From the NCBI RefSeq assembly GCF_019649055.1, contig NW_026570289.1, positions 1 to 64,000 of the forward strand: a stretch of 64,000 nucleotides of DNA, written 5' to 3'. This DNA comes from Paramacrobiotus metropolitanus. Its lineage: Eukaryota > Tardigrada > Eutardigrada > Parachela > Macrobiotidae. The position numbers and the translations under genes were made by a program. Shown here piece by piece: positions 1 through 12,695 of this stretch. The notes beneath the pieces were generated by a model. The model saw only the letters and a program-made list of their open reading frames with translations. It had not been told where the DNA came from and did no database searches. How positions within the stretch are numbered: position 1 is the stretch's first letter; each line of letters starts with the position of its first letter.

Positions 1-154
1 CTGAGCTGTGTGATTTTTCAGATTTTAACTTTCAAATAGGTACTTATTTTACCTCAGCGGTTCGGGTTATTACGACTAGTTTTTCAGCTGTCCTACCGAT
101 ACTGATACAGGTAGTTATTAATTTTATTTTTAAATTAGGTTAGGCGGCTTTGTA

Positions 155-2835
155 ATGGAGGCTGATGAAGCTTTGCAACGTGAAATCCCCTCCTCTAGCG
201 AAGTAAGTGGTAGAACTAACGATAAAATTCACTAAATTACTACAAAAAAGCAAATTTAGAATACTTTGAAACTGAAGGTTTCATGTTGTAAAAGCAACAT
301 TTTTTGGCGTATCCATGGTCTGGAAAGGCATTTGCCATTTTGATTGTTTTAGACGAGTGGTAAGAGAAAGGATAACGTCACCGACGATGAATACGCAAAA
401 GGGATGGCAAAAGTCAAAGCGGAATACCTGCTCGTCAATTATGTTAGACAACTCGATCCGTCCTACCTTAGCGTCGAAGACAGGCAGAAGCTGGAAAACG
501 ACAATAAGGCGCCAAACCCCGAGGAATCCACTGCGGTGGCGGAGGGGAAAAAGCCAAAACTGAAAGGACGAAATAAACGGCGTGCCGGGAATATCTTTCG
601 CGAAGGGCTGAAAATGTGTTCGTTCCTGGTTCGTCAGGCACCCTGTCCATTTGGGGACAAGTGTCGATACAGCCATAGCGTTGAGGATTATTTAAAGCAG
701 AAGGAACCTGATATTGGTGATCAGTGTCCGAACTTCGTGAAGAATGGCTCGTGTCCATATGGCTTCACATGCCGATTCGCCAAGGCGCACGCGCAGATGG
801 ACGACGATGCAATTCTTTCGAGGACCGCATCCGAGGGAAATTCTGTGCGGAATGTGATTTCCGACGAAATTAACGGCATGTCGAGGGAGCTGCAGACTTT
901 ATTACGGAAAAGAAAATTTGAATTTTGTGATGCTGAGGAGAAGATCGGCGAAACTGAAGAATGAAGTCATTGATAACGATGTTGAAATTATCCGTACCGA
1001 TGCAGGTTTGCATTATTGGAGTTCATTTGCTTGTAATTTAGTATTACATAATTGTTTAGTGCCCAAGTATGGTTCAGTTTTGCAGTTACTAGCAAGTCTA
1101 GAGATTCTGTTCATTCTGAATTTTTTTGGTAGAATGAACATTCCATTTTTTAAAACTCCAGTTGCGCATATAGTAGTATATGTTTTTATATTTTCGCTAC
1201 TTCTTTATGACATACGCAAATAGACATATTACAGGGTATTTTAACCGAACATTTTCAGTACTTTTCATTTTCATTACGTTTTCAGTTTTCTTAATATCAT
1301 TCAGCGTTCCATAACTTCTGTGTTTGGGATTTGTAGAAATTAAACCTGTGGGATGTGTCACCGACGAAGGGGAAATTCGTTTACGATCAGCCGAAAGGAA
1401 AACAGTGGATTTTCGGGATAAATTGTACTTGTCTCCTTTAACGACTGTCGGTAATCTTCCCTACAGGCGCATTTGCAAGCGCTTGGGCGCAGATATCACC
1501 TGCGGAGAAATGGCCTTAGCCGGCAATCTGCTGAGTGGACAGCAGAGCGAATGGGCTCTTATGGTGCGGCATCAGAGCGAGGATATTTTTGGCGTACAGG
1601 TATGTGGCAGCAAACCGGATATGATGGAAAAGTTGGCTTATTTGCTAAAATCAGAAGTGTCAGTGGATTTTGTGGATATTAATTCTGGATGTCCGATTGA
1701 TCTGGTGTGCAACAGTGGCAGCGGATGCGCAATGATGGGACGGCTGCAGCGAATGGAAGGCGTCGTACGGAATATGTCCAGTGTTCTGGATGTTCCTTTG
1801 ACGGTGAAAATGCGGACAGGAATTAGTGACAATAAAAACATTGCTCACGAGATAATTCCGAAAGTTTATGACTGGGGAGCTAGTATGATTGCCCTGCATG
1901 GACGGTCAAGAGATCAGCGATATACTCGACTGGCAGATTGGGATTACATTGCCAGGTGAGCATTTAAATCAGCAACCACGGAAAAGTTTGTTTTGTGATT
2001 TCGGCTGCCGTCGTTCGCTGTTTATAAGAAAGATTCAGCATTCGAATTTTTCCATGTTACCGTCAGTAGCATCAGAAACCCCTTGTCGCCGTGCCTGGGC
2101 GAACTCAGATATAACGAGCGACTTTCCGCATGGTTCACTTATATAATTGCCCCGACTGCTTTTTCTAATCATTATTTTGGTTTGCTTGAAAACATCGGTT
2201 ACTTTCGCTTGATGGTTTACGACTTTCACTAGTATTATTTTCGCTTTTGCATAGGTGTGCCGAAATTGCCAGCCCACGGCCACTTTTTGGCAATGGCGAC
2301 TGCATGAACTTCGAAGATTATTATGATCACATGGAAAACACGAAGATTGCCGGTATCCTTATCGCGCGTGGCGCACTTATTAAACCCTGGATCTTCACGG
2401 AAATCAAGGAGCGCCGACACTGGGATATATCCGCCAATGAGCGGTTCGATATTTTCAGGATTACGCCCGGTACGGATTGGAACACTGGGGCTCCGATACG
2501 AAGGGCGTAGAGAACACGCGGAGATTTCTGTTAGAATGGATGTCGTTTACGCATCGCTACATTCCGGTGGGCATTTTGGAGAGGATTCCGCAGCGAATTA
2601 ATGAACGCCCACCATGTGAGTGTATCCACATATTTTGCCATGATGCAGTGCTCAAATTTCTAGTATTTACGATTAGTTTCGAAATGTTTCAGATTATCAG
2701 GGCCGGTCGGATTTGGAGACCTTGCTGAGTTCAGCTCATTGCCGGGACTGGATTAAGTTAAGTGAAATGCTGCTGGGCCCGGTGCCGGATGGGTTTACGT
2801 TTTTACCAAAGCATAAAGCCAACGCTTGGAAATGA
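155..2835 (+). CDS. DUS3L: tRNA-dihydrouridine(47) synthase, DUS3L type
   Basis: FMN-dependent enzyme that reduces uridine 47 of tRNA to dihydrouridine (family knowledge). Exons by eye: 155-202, 352-1005, 1337-1955, 2255-2615, 2693-2835; junction phases agree. The N-terminal half has two CCCH zinc fingers (C-x8-C-x5-C-x3-H near 613-675, then a second ending CRFAKAH). The catalytic barrel has [18 protein letters not shown], the catalytic-Cys motif [19 protein letters not shown] and GNGD. The C-terminus reads LLGPVPDGF then FLPKHKAN, as in DUS3L. The frame is broken twice: near 945-955 one surplus base (probably a G) separates the zinc-finger frame from the frame reaching the donor at 1006, and at 2458 one base seems missing (GG for GGG). 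Either is a sequencing indel or the gene is a young pseudogene. The start is the ATG before a GTAAGT donor. Confidence 0.9.
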
Positions 2836-4160
2836 TATTTTGCTGATTGTGAACGAGCATCTGGTGCATTTGTTGAAAAGGTCATATCTTGTTATACTTA
2901 CATGATTGTCCGTTTGACACCGTTATTTATTTTCTGGAAGTTGAGTTCCAAATGTACGAAATTCGTGGAGCTAGTGCACTGCAAGTTTGTTTTTGGTCTG
3001 TCTCGATGACGGATTATGCGACAGCTTCTTGCTGTTGTAAACCTGCGGCTTTAAAATTTGATGGTGCAGTGCAACCTTGAATTGTCTGTGTCAGTATCAT
3101 TCAAATGAGTGATGCTGATACCGTAATAATATGTTATGCAAGTTGCAGAGAATTTGCGGCTTGATTTGGGTCGATGTACGCGAGCTTAAATAGTTACAAT
3201 GCATTGTTATGTTTATGGCTATTATAATTAGAAAACGGTTTTTCTTCTATCATACATGATGGTGATAAATGAAACAGCATCTGATTCGATACGTCATTGG
3301 GAAAATTATGTACTGTACGCATAACACTGTGTATTAGTAGTAGTAGTATGTTGCCGATTTTTGCATTCATGGCGAAAAATGCGGAAAGCGTTTGAAAATT
3401 TTTGTGTTAACTACGATGCAATACACCGGCGTATTGAATCAGCCGCTTGGCGCAAAGGCAAATGCACTCGTGTCTGGTAGTGAATGTCGTGAAGAGGGCT
3501 GATTAGTACCACAGGATTGGCCGTGAATGTTTTTTGTCGACTGCGTAGACAAATATGCCGCTTTTGCCGGTGTGCATCTGCTGGTCCGTTATGGATTTCT
3601 ACATCTGGTGGAAAATGTTCACAGACTGCGTAAGCGTATTCCAAGCACACGCGCCAAGGCAAAATCCACGCGTATGAGCCTAAATCGATCATAAGCAAGC
3701 GAAGAGATCTGTCGTCAGTCGGCAAGAGTTGCTAGCATCAGGTTCTTTTTCCACCGTTCCCATCCCAGTCGATGGTGTGTCGCGCGATGTTCATGTTTAT
3801 TCACCGTTTATGTTCTAACAGCTGACTTCAAAAAATTTTGACATTTGTAATGCGATTTATGGATTGAACTTTCTCTGAATTTCTTTGAGTTTGTGGTCGT
3901 ATACCGCCCATATAAAATGATACATTCATAACAATTAATGTGACTCAGTTGTGTGTTTGTACAGTTCTTGCGCAGGTTAACCACAACCCATTTTTTGAGT
4001 GTATTTTGGACTGGTAATGAAACTAGAAATCCGACACAGCGATCCGGATGGATAGCCACTGGAAGATTGCACTGAAAGCCATGTAATTGTGCATACAGGA
4101 TCGCGTACACGGAAGTGCTGATAGTGTTGCGCATATGCTTGCCAATAAGCATATGCGGTG
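2836..4160. other. Spacer between DUS3L and the SLC16 gene
   Basis: It holds the DUS3L 3' end and presumably the promoter and 5' UTR of the transporter. A GC-richer patch at about 3400-3780 contains a 55-codon ORF listed separately. No other coding signal, RNA gene or repeat was recognised. Confidence 0.5.
3527..3694 (+). CDS. Possible 55-residue small ORF
   Basis: ATG-to-TAA ORF in a GC-richer island of an otherwise AT-rich spacer. The product would be hydrophobic in its first half (FFVDCVDKY, AFAGVHLLVR) and strongly basic at its end (RKRIPSTRAKAKSTRMS). An in-frame stop lies just before the ATG. No family is recognised; it may be a 5' UTR ORF of the SLC16 transcript or chance. Confidence 0.2.
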   Translation: MFFVDCVDKYAAFAGVHLLVRYGFLHLVENVHRLRKRIPSTRAKAKSTRMSLNRS

Positions 4161-6184
4161 ATGGGAACCGAAGCGGCCACCCTGACTGATCTGTCGGTTA
4201 GCAAAGAACAGGATGGCAATGGAAACATTATTAATCCTCTTGGATCCAATGTCAACATTACGCAAATACCCCCCAGAAAGCGCTTTGACATCGATGGCGG
4301 ATGGGCCTGGATGGCTTTGCTATCGTCCTTCATAATACACAGTATCATATTTGGCGCAATGATGGGAATGGGATTGTTCTACTCGGAGTTTTTGGATGAA
4401 TTTAATCAGGGCCCAGTTATCACGTCGTGGCTGATTGCCACTAATTGCGCTCTCGGAGCTTTATTAGGTGAAATAAATGAAAGAACATGTGGTATTATTT
4501 TTAATTTTTTAGTAACGCACTGACTGCATTCGTACTTATAATATTATACATGCCTTCATTTGCAATTTTGATGTCGGTTTCGCGTGCAGTGAGTTACGTA
4601 ATTTAACTGTGAATGTGGTATTTCCAAACGTTCAAAGAATCTGTCTAGTACGGTACAATACATGCGTGTGTTCTGCTGTATAAGTGTTTGTGTACGGGTA
4701 ACATCTTGTGGTTTGTCCATTTCAGGGCCGGTGGGCAGTATTTTAGCCAACCGATTCGGTTTCCGCTTGGTAATTATTACCGGTACGCTTATTGCCTCTG
4801 CCGGATACATTCTGAGCTATTTCGTGGATAATTTTTGGGTATTATTTCTCACCTTCGGCATCATGACAGGTAAGGGCTAAGCCAGTAGAAATTATAAGCG
4901 AATTAATACTGGTGCATTGTACGCATAATTAATTGCAAGGTATACTTTTTTGTCCTCGTTCCGCCCAGGTGTCGGTTCCGGGATGGTCTACTCTCCCAGT
5001 TTTGGAATTCTTGCCCTGTATTTTGATAAAGAAAAACCTTTGCCACATCCGCAGCCACCGTCGGCATCGGTGTCGGCATGTTCCTAATCCCACCGGCGCA
5101 GCGCGCTTTAATTGCCACTACCACATGGCGCGGTGCCTCTCTAATTACCGGCGGTTTGACCCTGAATATCATCCCCTGTGCGGCCATGTTCTCCCACCAC
5201 GTCCGCTCCGCCGGCTCCACAACATGGTCCCAGTACGCTGATGTATCCTTATTCCGCAAGATCTCCTTCTACATACTCAGTATCCATTTTTTCTTGATGG
5301 CCGGTTTTAACATTTTCCTCATCTCGACGATCCGATACGCCGTAGAACACGTGGGCATTGCGCTGGATGATGCGCCATCCATGTTGAGCGTACAGGGCAT
5401 CGCGAACATCTGTGGGCGGTTGACTGCGGTAGCGGTCAGTTCCAGTCCGCTGACCGCCGGTAAAGCGGTCCGCTACAGTACCCTGCAGCTGGCCACGGTG
5501 GTCGGTGCGCTGTCCATTGTGTTTTTTCCATTCTGTGATAATTTTTACACGCTGTGTGTCTGCACGGGATGTGCCGGGTTTGGGCTGGGATGTCGTTGGG
5601 CGCTGCTGCCGGGTTTGCAGATGGATGTTTTCACATCCGAGAGATTTTCCACGTCATGGGCATATGGAATGTTTCTGCTGGGAATTGGTTCGTTAATTAT
5701 GCCACCCTTAGGAGGTAGGATAATGTGGAAATTATGTGGGAACAGTTCCAGTAAATTTCATTGATAATCCAAATTACGCGATCCCTTAGGAAAGACTAAG
5801 CAGTAAACAGACTATTCAGACTGCGGTAGCGCTTTTTAAGCAGTAGTGCTCAGGTTTTTAGAACCTTTTAATAGCTTTTTATTTTTTGGATTAGTTTTCT
5901 CTCTGGATCCATAAATTTTCGGCAAAACAATATCGTGTGTCTGATGTTGTGCGAAGTTCAAACCACATCCTTATTAATTATGCAACATGGATATATTTTC
6001 TGTGTTTGCAGAGTGGATAGCCAAGCTGAATGGTGAAGAAGCATCACCGTTTGTTTTTGGTGGGAGCAGCATTCTACTGGCAACCGGATGCACCCTTGTA
6101 ATCCAAGTTTGTGCACCCAGTAGGCGCAACAAACTGCGCTATCCAGGCTTTCAAAAGAGTGTCTTGCAAGTGAATCTCAAGTGA
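4161..6184 (+). CDS. Monocarboxylate transporter-like MFS protein (SLC16 family)
   Basis: A 12-helix major-facilitator transporter; relatives move lactate, pyruvate or other monocarboxylates with protons across the plasma membrane. The substrate here is not predictable. Exons: 4161-4467, 4726-4869, 4969-5714, 6012-6184, about 456 residues, in the family range. The family signature DGGWAWM opens helix 1, followed by hydrophobic segments such as SFIIHSIIFGAMMGMG. Helix 4-5 has GVGSGMVYSPSFGILALYFDK; the C-terminal half has LSVQGIANICGRLTA and MPPLGG. In exon 3 the frame is lost at the A-run 5032-5036: adding one base restores a family-like helix, whereas the written frame stops about 50 bases on. 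This looks like a homopolymer indel. The gene converges on the SLC7 gene downstream, only 206 bp away. Confidence 0.88.
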
Positions 6185-6380
6185 TCAATCGGGGTGCCCA
6201 TACGTTCAACGTCCTATAAACCGCTTTCTAGTTTATACACGCTGATATTAGAGTTTATTCGTTCGTCCTCCTTGCTGATCTCCGCAAGCTTCCAGTATAT
6301 TTATTCCCAGTTTATAAATTTAGTTTACGACGCTATGGTAATTTATCTTTAAAATCTTGTACTCTGCAAAAAATGGTAAA

Positions 6381-6386
6381 AATAAA
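6381..6386 (+). promoter_or_regulatory. Candidate poly(A) signal for the SLC16 gene
   Basis: AATAAA about 200 bp after the SLC16 stop and only 5 bp before the stop codon of the convergent SLC7 gene. If used, the two 3' ends meet or overlap. Confidence 0.4.
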
Positions 6387-6390
6387 AATG

Positions 6391-9302
6391 TCACGAAGAT
6401 CTCAGAGATGCACTTCTGCTGAGCAACGGTGTCTTTTCATTGATGCCGACTGCACTCTCATCGGTGATCCCCATATTTGGATCCCGAAAAACATCTGGAT
6501 CGACTGCATCCGTATCTTGGGTGTGACTGAGAGTTTCTGACTGGGGTTTTTCAAGGAGGCTGTGTCTTATTCCATAAGAGAAATATATAATTAGACCTAC
6601 CAACAGAAAAAGAGATTATTGTACATTGTCAAAACCGAGACCCGTCTCAGAAATAAAGTTAACAATTCACCTATTGAGAACCAAATGGCCATTCGAGTCC
6701 ATGTCATCCCTGAAAGATTCACCAGCAACAAAATATTCAGCGCCATCGACAGGGCGGGAACAAACGGCACAGACGGCATTTCAAACGGTAAACGCAGTCG
6801 CCGCTTATGATGCGCTACGATGACAGCGTACGATGCCACAAATCCTAGTCCAAATAGGATAACCAACAATAATGCCCACCATATACACTCTTGGATCTCG
6901 GAATAAGCGTAAGAAAACATGGATAAGAAGGCTCCCACGAATATGGCAAAGGTCACCACTGCGATATCCACCGCATACCGGTTCGGTCGTGGAGCGATGG
7001 AAAAACGCCGAAAGGAGTCTTTTAGCTTGCCGGCCATCATGTCCTGCTCAAAATCGTCGGGAAGTTCTATTGCATGACTTTTCCTGCGCTGGACATCATA
7101 CACGGTAACTCGATGTTGATAATGTAACACAATGGAAGATGCCGAAACAATCGTATCTACAACAGAGAAATCATTTTAAAAAATACAATACGATCCTAAC
7201 ACATTTAACGTGTATGACTCACAGGCTATTAGTGTTCCAACGCTCAGAAACTCTACCAAGATTTCCACATTAAAAACCACAGCCAAAGCTGCAGCCAGTG
7301 CGCCAAAAAACATTTCGGCAAATAACGGAGTTTTGGTCCGAGAATTAATTTTTCCAAAAATTCTGAATAGGAGTCCGTCTTGAGACATGGAGTATACTAC
7401 CCGTGTCAGCGAATAAAGTCCATTTATCTGCCAAAATGATACTGGTAACGCTAACAAGGCAGCCACAGTTTTCCTCCATCCACCGGCAATTATATTAATG
7501 AAACGATCATATACAGGCTAATAATAATTCCAGATCGTATGTATTTACCAGTTTAATGCATAGAATTCCTAATCGCAAAATAAAAAAAGACTCACCAGGC
7601 CCCCAATTAATCCAATAACAATCCCCAAAGCAACAACGCCAGCAATGACTCCATGACCCAGCTGCGCAAATGCCTCTGAAGGATTATAAATAGTGCTGAA
7701 TTCGTTTGGAATTACAGTATTAAAATATGTAATATCTTTTACCCGGAAACGCGGACTCCGGGTCAATTTCCCGAAACGGCACCATCAACGTAAGCGCTGT
7801 CATAAACAGAAATGGCCTAAGAAAATTAAATCCCGTATCGTTGTACAGTGTATATGCAGGCGTCAGGTTACTACCGGCTGCTTGCAGCAGATACAGGACG
7901 ACCATTATGCCGAGGGATGTAAAGAGTGCCATGGGAATCGTTTTTTGAGGATTCGCCGTCTCTTCTCCTGCAATCGGTAGTAAGAATTGAGCTCATGCAA
8001 AGTCCAGGAAAAATTAATCAGTACTGCTCTCTCTTGATTACGCATATGCAGATATTTCAGTAAAACTCATTACTCTCTGCTTAACACATGTAATTAACAG
8101 CGCCGAAACATTTGTTAAGTCTCACTGGTCAGTAGCGATTAAAATGATAAAATTTTATTTTGCAATTTTTATGAGGATACCTGCACATGCAACTCCTTCA
8201 AAACCAATAAATGCATAAAAAGACGAGGCGGCTCCTTCCATTACTCCCCGAAATCCGTTGGGTAAAAACCCCTCGACAGTCCAGTTGCTGAAGTCGGCGA
8301 AGGCGAAACCCGCAGCTAATTGCAAAACACGCATTTGCTTACTTACTTATTTGAAATGCTTAATGCCTGCTTTATTATCAGCATTTTTCTTTTTACGTCG
8401 GTAATCTTCTGTCATAAACTCACCAATGCATAGCACTATAACGGCCAGCTGAAGCCCGGTGAAGACATTGCTAGTGAAAACTTCACAGAATCAATCAAAA
8501 ATGAATACATGCACATTTATGACCACGGCGACGGCATCATGCTTACTGGAACTATTAACGCCGAACAGAAACACAACCAGGGACACCAGTCCAATACCGA
8601 GTGCCAGTAGATCCGGATATGCGGCTAACATCGGACTGTGGAACGTCCCAACGTAGGCCATGGTGTAGTTGCTGACAGCGTGATCTGCTATAGAATCAAT
8701 AGCTCCGCTAATGGCGCTCGACATGGACGATAGGGAAATCAGCTCCTCCAAAATCACTTGCCAGCCAACAACAAATGCAATAAATTCTCCCAACGTGACC
8801 TATAACATTTCGTTATTAAATTTGGTTAATTTTGGTCAGGTATTGACAGTCTACTTGAGCCATATAACTGTGCAGAAGTTGTCAGGTGTAAGTTTGACGA
8901 TACTTGCATAAGTGAAAAGATATCCTGATCCAGCACGCGGAATTGTGGCGGCAAATTCGGCATAGCACATTCCGGTAGTGAAAGCTACCAACCCTCCAAT
9001 AGCAAAGGAAAGCATCACACCAGGACCAGCTAAACGCGCGGCAGTCCCTAGAAAAGCAAAACCGAAATTAAAATTATTGAATGTTATCATCAAAATATTA
9101 TATCGTTTGCTTTCTTTTTACCGAGAACGACAAAAGCTCCACCACCACTCATCTGACCGATCCCAATCATGATGACCGCTAACGGCGTGAGTATGCGGCT
9201 GAGTTCCGTGGACATTACATCGTCCGAGATCACTTTGCGTCGGGTTAACCGCGACAAAAACCGCCTGCTACGCGCTTTCCAACCTGGAGAATCACTGTCC
9301 AT
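6391..9302 (-). CDS. SLC7 (CAT-type) amino-acid transporter, paralogue 1
   Basis: APC-superfamily amino-acid permease; CAT relatives carry cationic amino acids or, in SLC7A14, act in lysosomes. Roughly nine exons on the minus strand, starting at the ATG whose complement is 9300-9302. Recognisable blocks in order: LTRRKVISDD and helix 1 GIGQMSGGGAFVVLG; GPGVMLSFAIGGLVAF; CYAEFAATIPRAGSGYLFTY; EFIAFVVGWQVILEE; FRGVMEGAASSFYAFIGFEG; NPQKTIPMAL; SMSQDGLLFRIFGKI; RLRLPFEMP; and the CAT-like end GLIIYFSYGIRHS. The tail carries EKTPLLS, an acidic dileucine (ExxxLL) sorting signal. The usual helix-1 glycine motif of CATs is altered to SGGG. It lies head-to-tail with its paralogue upstream. Confidence 0.88.
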
Positions 9303-9715
9303 CGTGCAAAATTATTGGTACAAAAAGTGCAAAAACACCGTAGATGGTATTTTAATGAAAACGGCACATCTTCTTAAGTGTGATTTTGCCAGTGCCTTTA
9401 TGCGTGAAAATCAAAAGCCGCTGCATATGTGATATGGGCAACATGAAATGCAAAACTCGATATCACAATAATATTTCTGAGCGAGAAACTATTTAGTACA
9501 AATTCATACAGCAGCCAAAGCTGTTTTTCAGTAGGAGTAATTTTTCAAAACAAGCAAAACAGTGGCCGGTATGTCTGTTACGATCGCCGCAAGCAAATCG
9601 CAGCGCGTACAATAAAGAATAATAACTCCCTTAGGGCAAACGGTAATACTGAATTAAGCGACGGTAAAGTCGCTACTGTGCGTTGTAGAAAAAGCCTCAA
9701 GATGAGAAAATCTGT
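9303..9715. other. Short spacer between the two SLC7 genes
   Basis: 413 bp with no ORF that fits a gene. It must contain the promoter of paralogue 1 and the 3' UTR of paralogue 2, unless they share a transcript. Confidence 0.5.
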
Positions 9716-12695
9716 TCAGCCCAACAGCGGTAACTTTTCATCGGATTCTGTCTCGTTAAAATTAGACAGCGTTCGCCTGAAGGCTCCAGGAGAGAAATCC
9801 TTGAATTCATCACTATTCCCTAGTCGCCCACCGGGAGCATCTGTTCCAACTGTTTCGGCATCAATGCGGATATTACTATGTTCCATTCCGTAAAACAAAT
9901 AAATTACCAAACCTAGAAAACATGGTCAATTAAATACTTTACAATATTACCGCCTTACCCATTCATTTTCTGATCATAGTTTGTCAGCAATAGTAGGGTC
10001 ATTATCCTAATATTACCACATAATTGTAGACGTACAGTTCTACCGAGAAAACAAGCCGGTACCTAAAATGATCCAAGCACCAAAGCGAATCCATGTTAAT
10101 TCGGCAACAAATACCAGAAGCGATAAATTCAACAAAATCGACACTATCGGAATCATCGTTGGAAAAGGCATCTAAAACATAGTTGTTTTTCAAATCGTAA
10201 CATAAACTGATCTGGAAAAAGGTTGCAATTTACCCGAAATGGTATTCGCAATTTTCTCGTTGGATGCGCAAAAATCACAATGAATGATAGGAGTGCGCCG
10301 ATAAGTAGACATATTCCCGGTATGAACGTCCACGGAGAAAAGGACGTTTTGTTCTGCGCCATATATACCGAAGCCGTAAGGAACAATCCCATAAATATAC
10401 AAAAACAGACCAGCGCAATATCCACTGCAAACTCAGGAAAAAACCAGGTGCATCTCTGGCAAAATGGCCAATTTCGAGGGGAACTGGATACTTCATCTGG
10501 ATCAGCTATTCTGAACGGTTCTAGTTCTGGTTCGACATCACTGTACACTCTGACCCTACAACAGTATTCCGTTTGAACAATTAAATGATAAATACATTTC
10601 AAGGACAGTATGCGCTTTACAAGGACCCTTGCCAATTGTTTAATACAGGTAACTTTAGAATTGGGGAGAGTGGAATTTAGTTTACTGTACCTCGCCTGAT
10701 AATGCAAAATAACCGAGCAGCCGGCAACAATAGTGTACGCCACCAGGGTGCCGGCATTTTGGAATTCAACGAGTATGCGCAGATCAAATATCAGGGTGAA
10801 AACAGCGGCCAAAAAACAAAAAATCATCTCGCCCCATACTGGTGCATTCACTCCCGAAGACAGCCGGGCAAAAACCGGAAAGAGTAAGCCATCAGATGCC
10901 ATGGCATACCCAGTACGACCCACGGCGTAAACACTGCCAATCTGTCCATTAAGGCAATCTCTTTATCCCATAATAATTCAGACCAAAAGTACAACGCAGA
11001 AAGGCAACAAGGGTGCTTACCAAGCTGCCAAACATGCCCAGTGCAATTCCAATTCCTACGAAAACTGACGCTCCTTCCAGTCCGAGATACCGGAAAGCCG
11101 ATGGAAAAGCCGCTTGAGTGGACAGTTGGTCAAATGGAACTTCTAGGGTTATTGCTAAAAGTAAAACATAACTGCGATTGTTACTTAGTGTAACTTCTCA
11201 TACTGTACATAATTTGAGAAGCAAGATACTGCACCTGCAGCCATAAGCACATACAATACAATCAGTATTGACAAGGCGCCTAGAATGGCGCGCGGTATGG
11301 TCTTCCGGGGATTAAAGGTTTCTTCTCCTAAAAAGTGATATAGTAACAATATTAGCAGAAAAAGATTCATGTACAAATACAATTTCTTCAGATACAGTAA
11401 TACACTATTCATAATTATTCTGCGTATTATAAAATATCTCACCGGCTGAAGCGATGCCCTCGAATCCGATATATGACGTGAAACAGTTACAAGCCGCTTC
11501 CATTACACCTCGGAATCCGAAAGGAAAAAATCCTTTGTATCGCCAGTTACCGATACTGCCCAGTGCAAACCCATATCCAATGCAAAACAGTATTATGATC
11601 ATATTGATCACATTCAAAGAATTGCTGACCATTGCTACAACGTCAGGTAAAAAAACAGATCAGTAATTCAATAGAATATCGCTTATCGACTACATGAAAT
11701 TTTACCTGAACGACTTAAGCCAAAGCTCATGATAAAAGCCGCTACAATGGTTAGTAATACACCCACAAAATCGGGATAGGGAGCCAGGACCGGTGCTTTA
11801 AAAGTCCCGATGTACGTAATAGTGAAGTTACGAATGGCGTCGGAGGATGCGGCATTGATGGCGCCGCTAATCGAGCTGCACACACTGGATACCGACAAGA
11901 TTTGATCTAACATTAATTGCCATCCCACGAAGAATGCCATGAATTCTCCCATTGTCACCTGTCATTAAGTTAACCATATGCATACGAAATAAAAATAATC
12001 AACTTTCGTCTTCGTACACAAGATTCGAAGCACATGATTAAAACTGTCTTCGCTCCACCATAGTTAAACAACAGATGTGCCACTATGGAATAATCTAATC
12101 TTGTGATTCACGAACATAATCATACTCGAATAACTGTAATTCAATCGCTTTTAAATTTAGCTGAATGGAATCCGTATTTGAAATCTGGAATAAAACTAGT
12201 TGAAATCTATTTGGAATCTGGAATTTAATGCATGCCATTAAACTAATGGTAAGCATTCTAAAATAAGCTCACGTATGCAAACAGATATCCGGATCCGGTG
12301 CGAGGGATGATGGATGCAAATTCAGCAAAGCACAAAGCTGCCATAATGGCGACCACGCCAGAAATGGCAAACGATAAAACAACACCGGGCCCAGCAGTAC
12401 GCGCAACACTTCCTGCAATACGTGAAAGTCACTGTTGAGTTTTAACACAATTCAAAAACGGCAACATTTGTTTACCTGCAACCACAAATGGTCCACCACC
12501 AGATATCTGGCCAATACCGAACAAAATAATGCCCCATGTTGTTAACACACGTTGCAGATCCGTCTGAAGGGGATTGGTACGAATGACCTTTCGACGGGTC
12601 AGTTTTAATGGCAAATCGGAAATAACCTGATGAAGTCTGCCCAAAACATTTTCCATGTTTCCAGTGATCCGATCGCCTTCCCAGTTCCCAGACAT
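9716..12695 (-). CDS. SLC7 (CAT-type) amino-acid transporter, paralogue 2
   Basis: Same family and intron layout as its downstream neighbour, but clearly diverged. Blocks in minus-strand order: LTRRKVIRTN and helix 1 GIGQISGGGPFVVAG; GPGVVLSFAISGVVAI; CFAEFASIIPRTGSGYLFAY; EFMAFFVGWQLMLDQ; FRGVMEAACNCFTSYIGFEG; NPRKTIPRAILG; GRTGYAMASDGLLFPVFARL; RKLRIPFRV; and a final exon ending SDEKLPLLG, again an ExxxLL dileucine. An extracellular loop has an NFTITYIGTF block shared with paralogue 1 (NYTMAYVGTF). The start could be 12695 (MSGNWEG) or 12656 (MENVLGR); the longer form is given. Both paralogues keep the unusual SGGG helix-1 motif, so it predates the duplication. Confidence 0.87.

Noticed and set aside
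3411-3725. 104-codon minus-strand ORF
   Set aside because: It overlaps the more protein-like 55-codon plus-strand frame and looks like its shadow.
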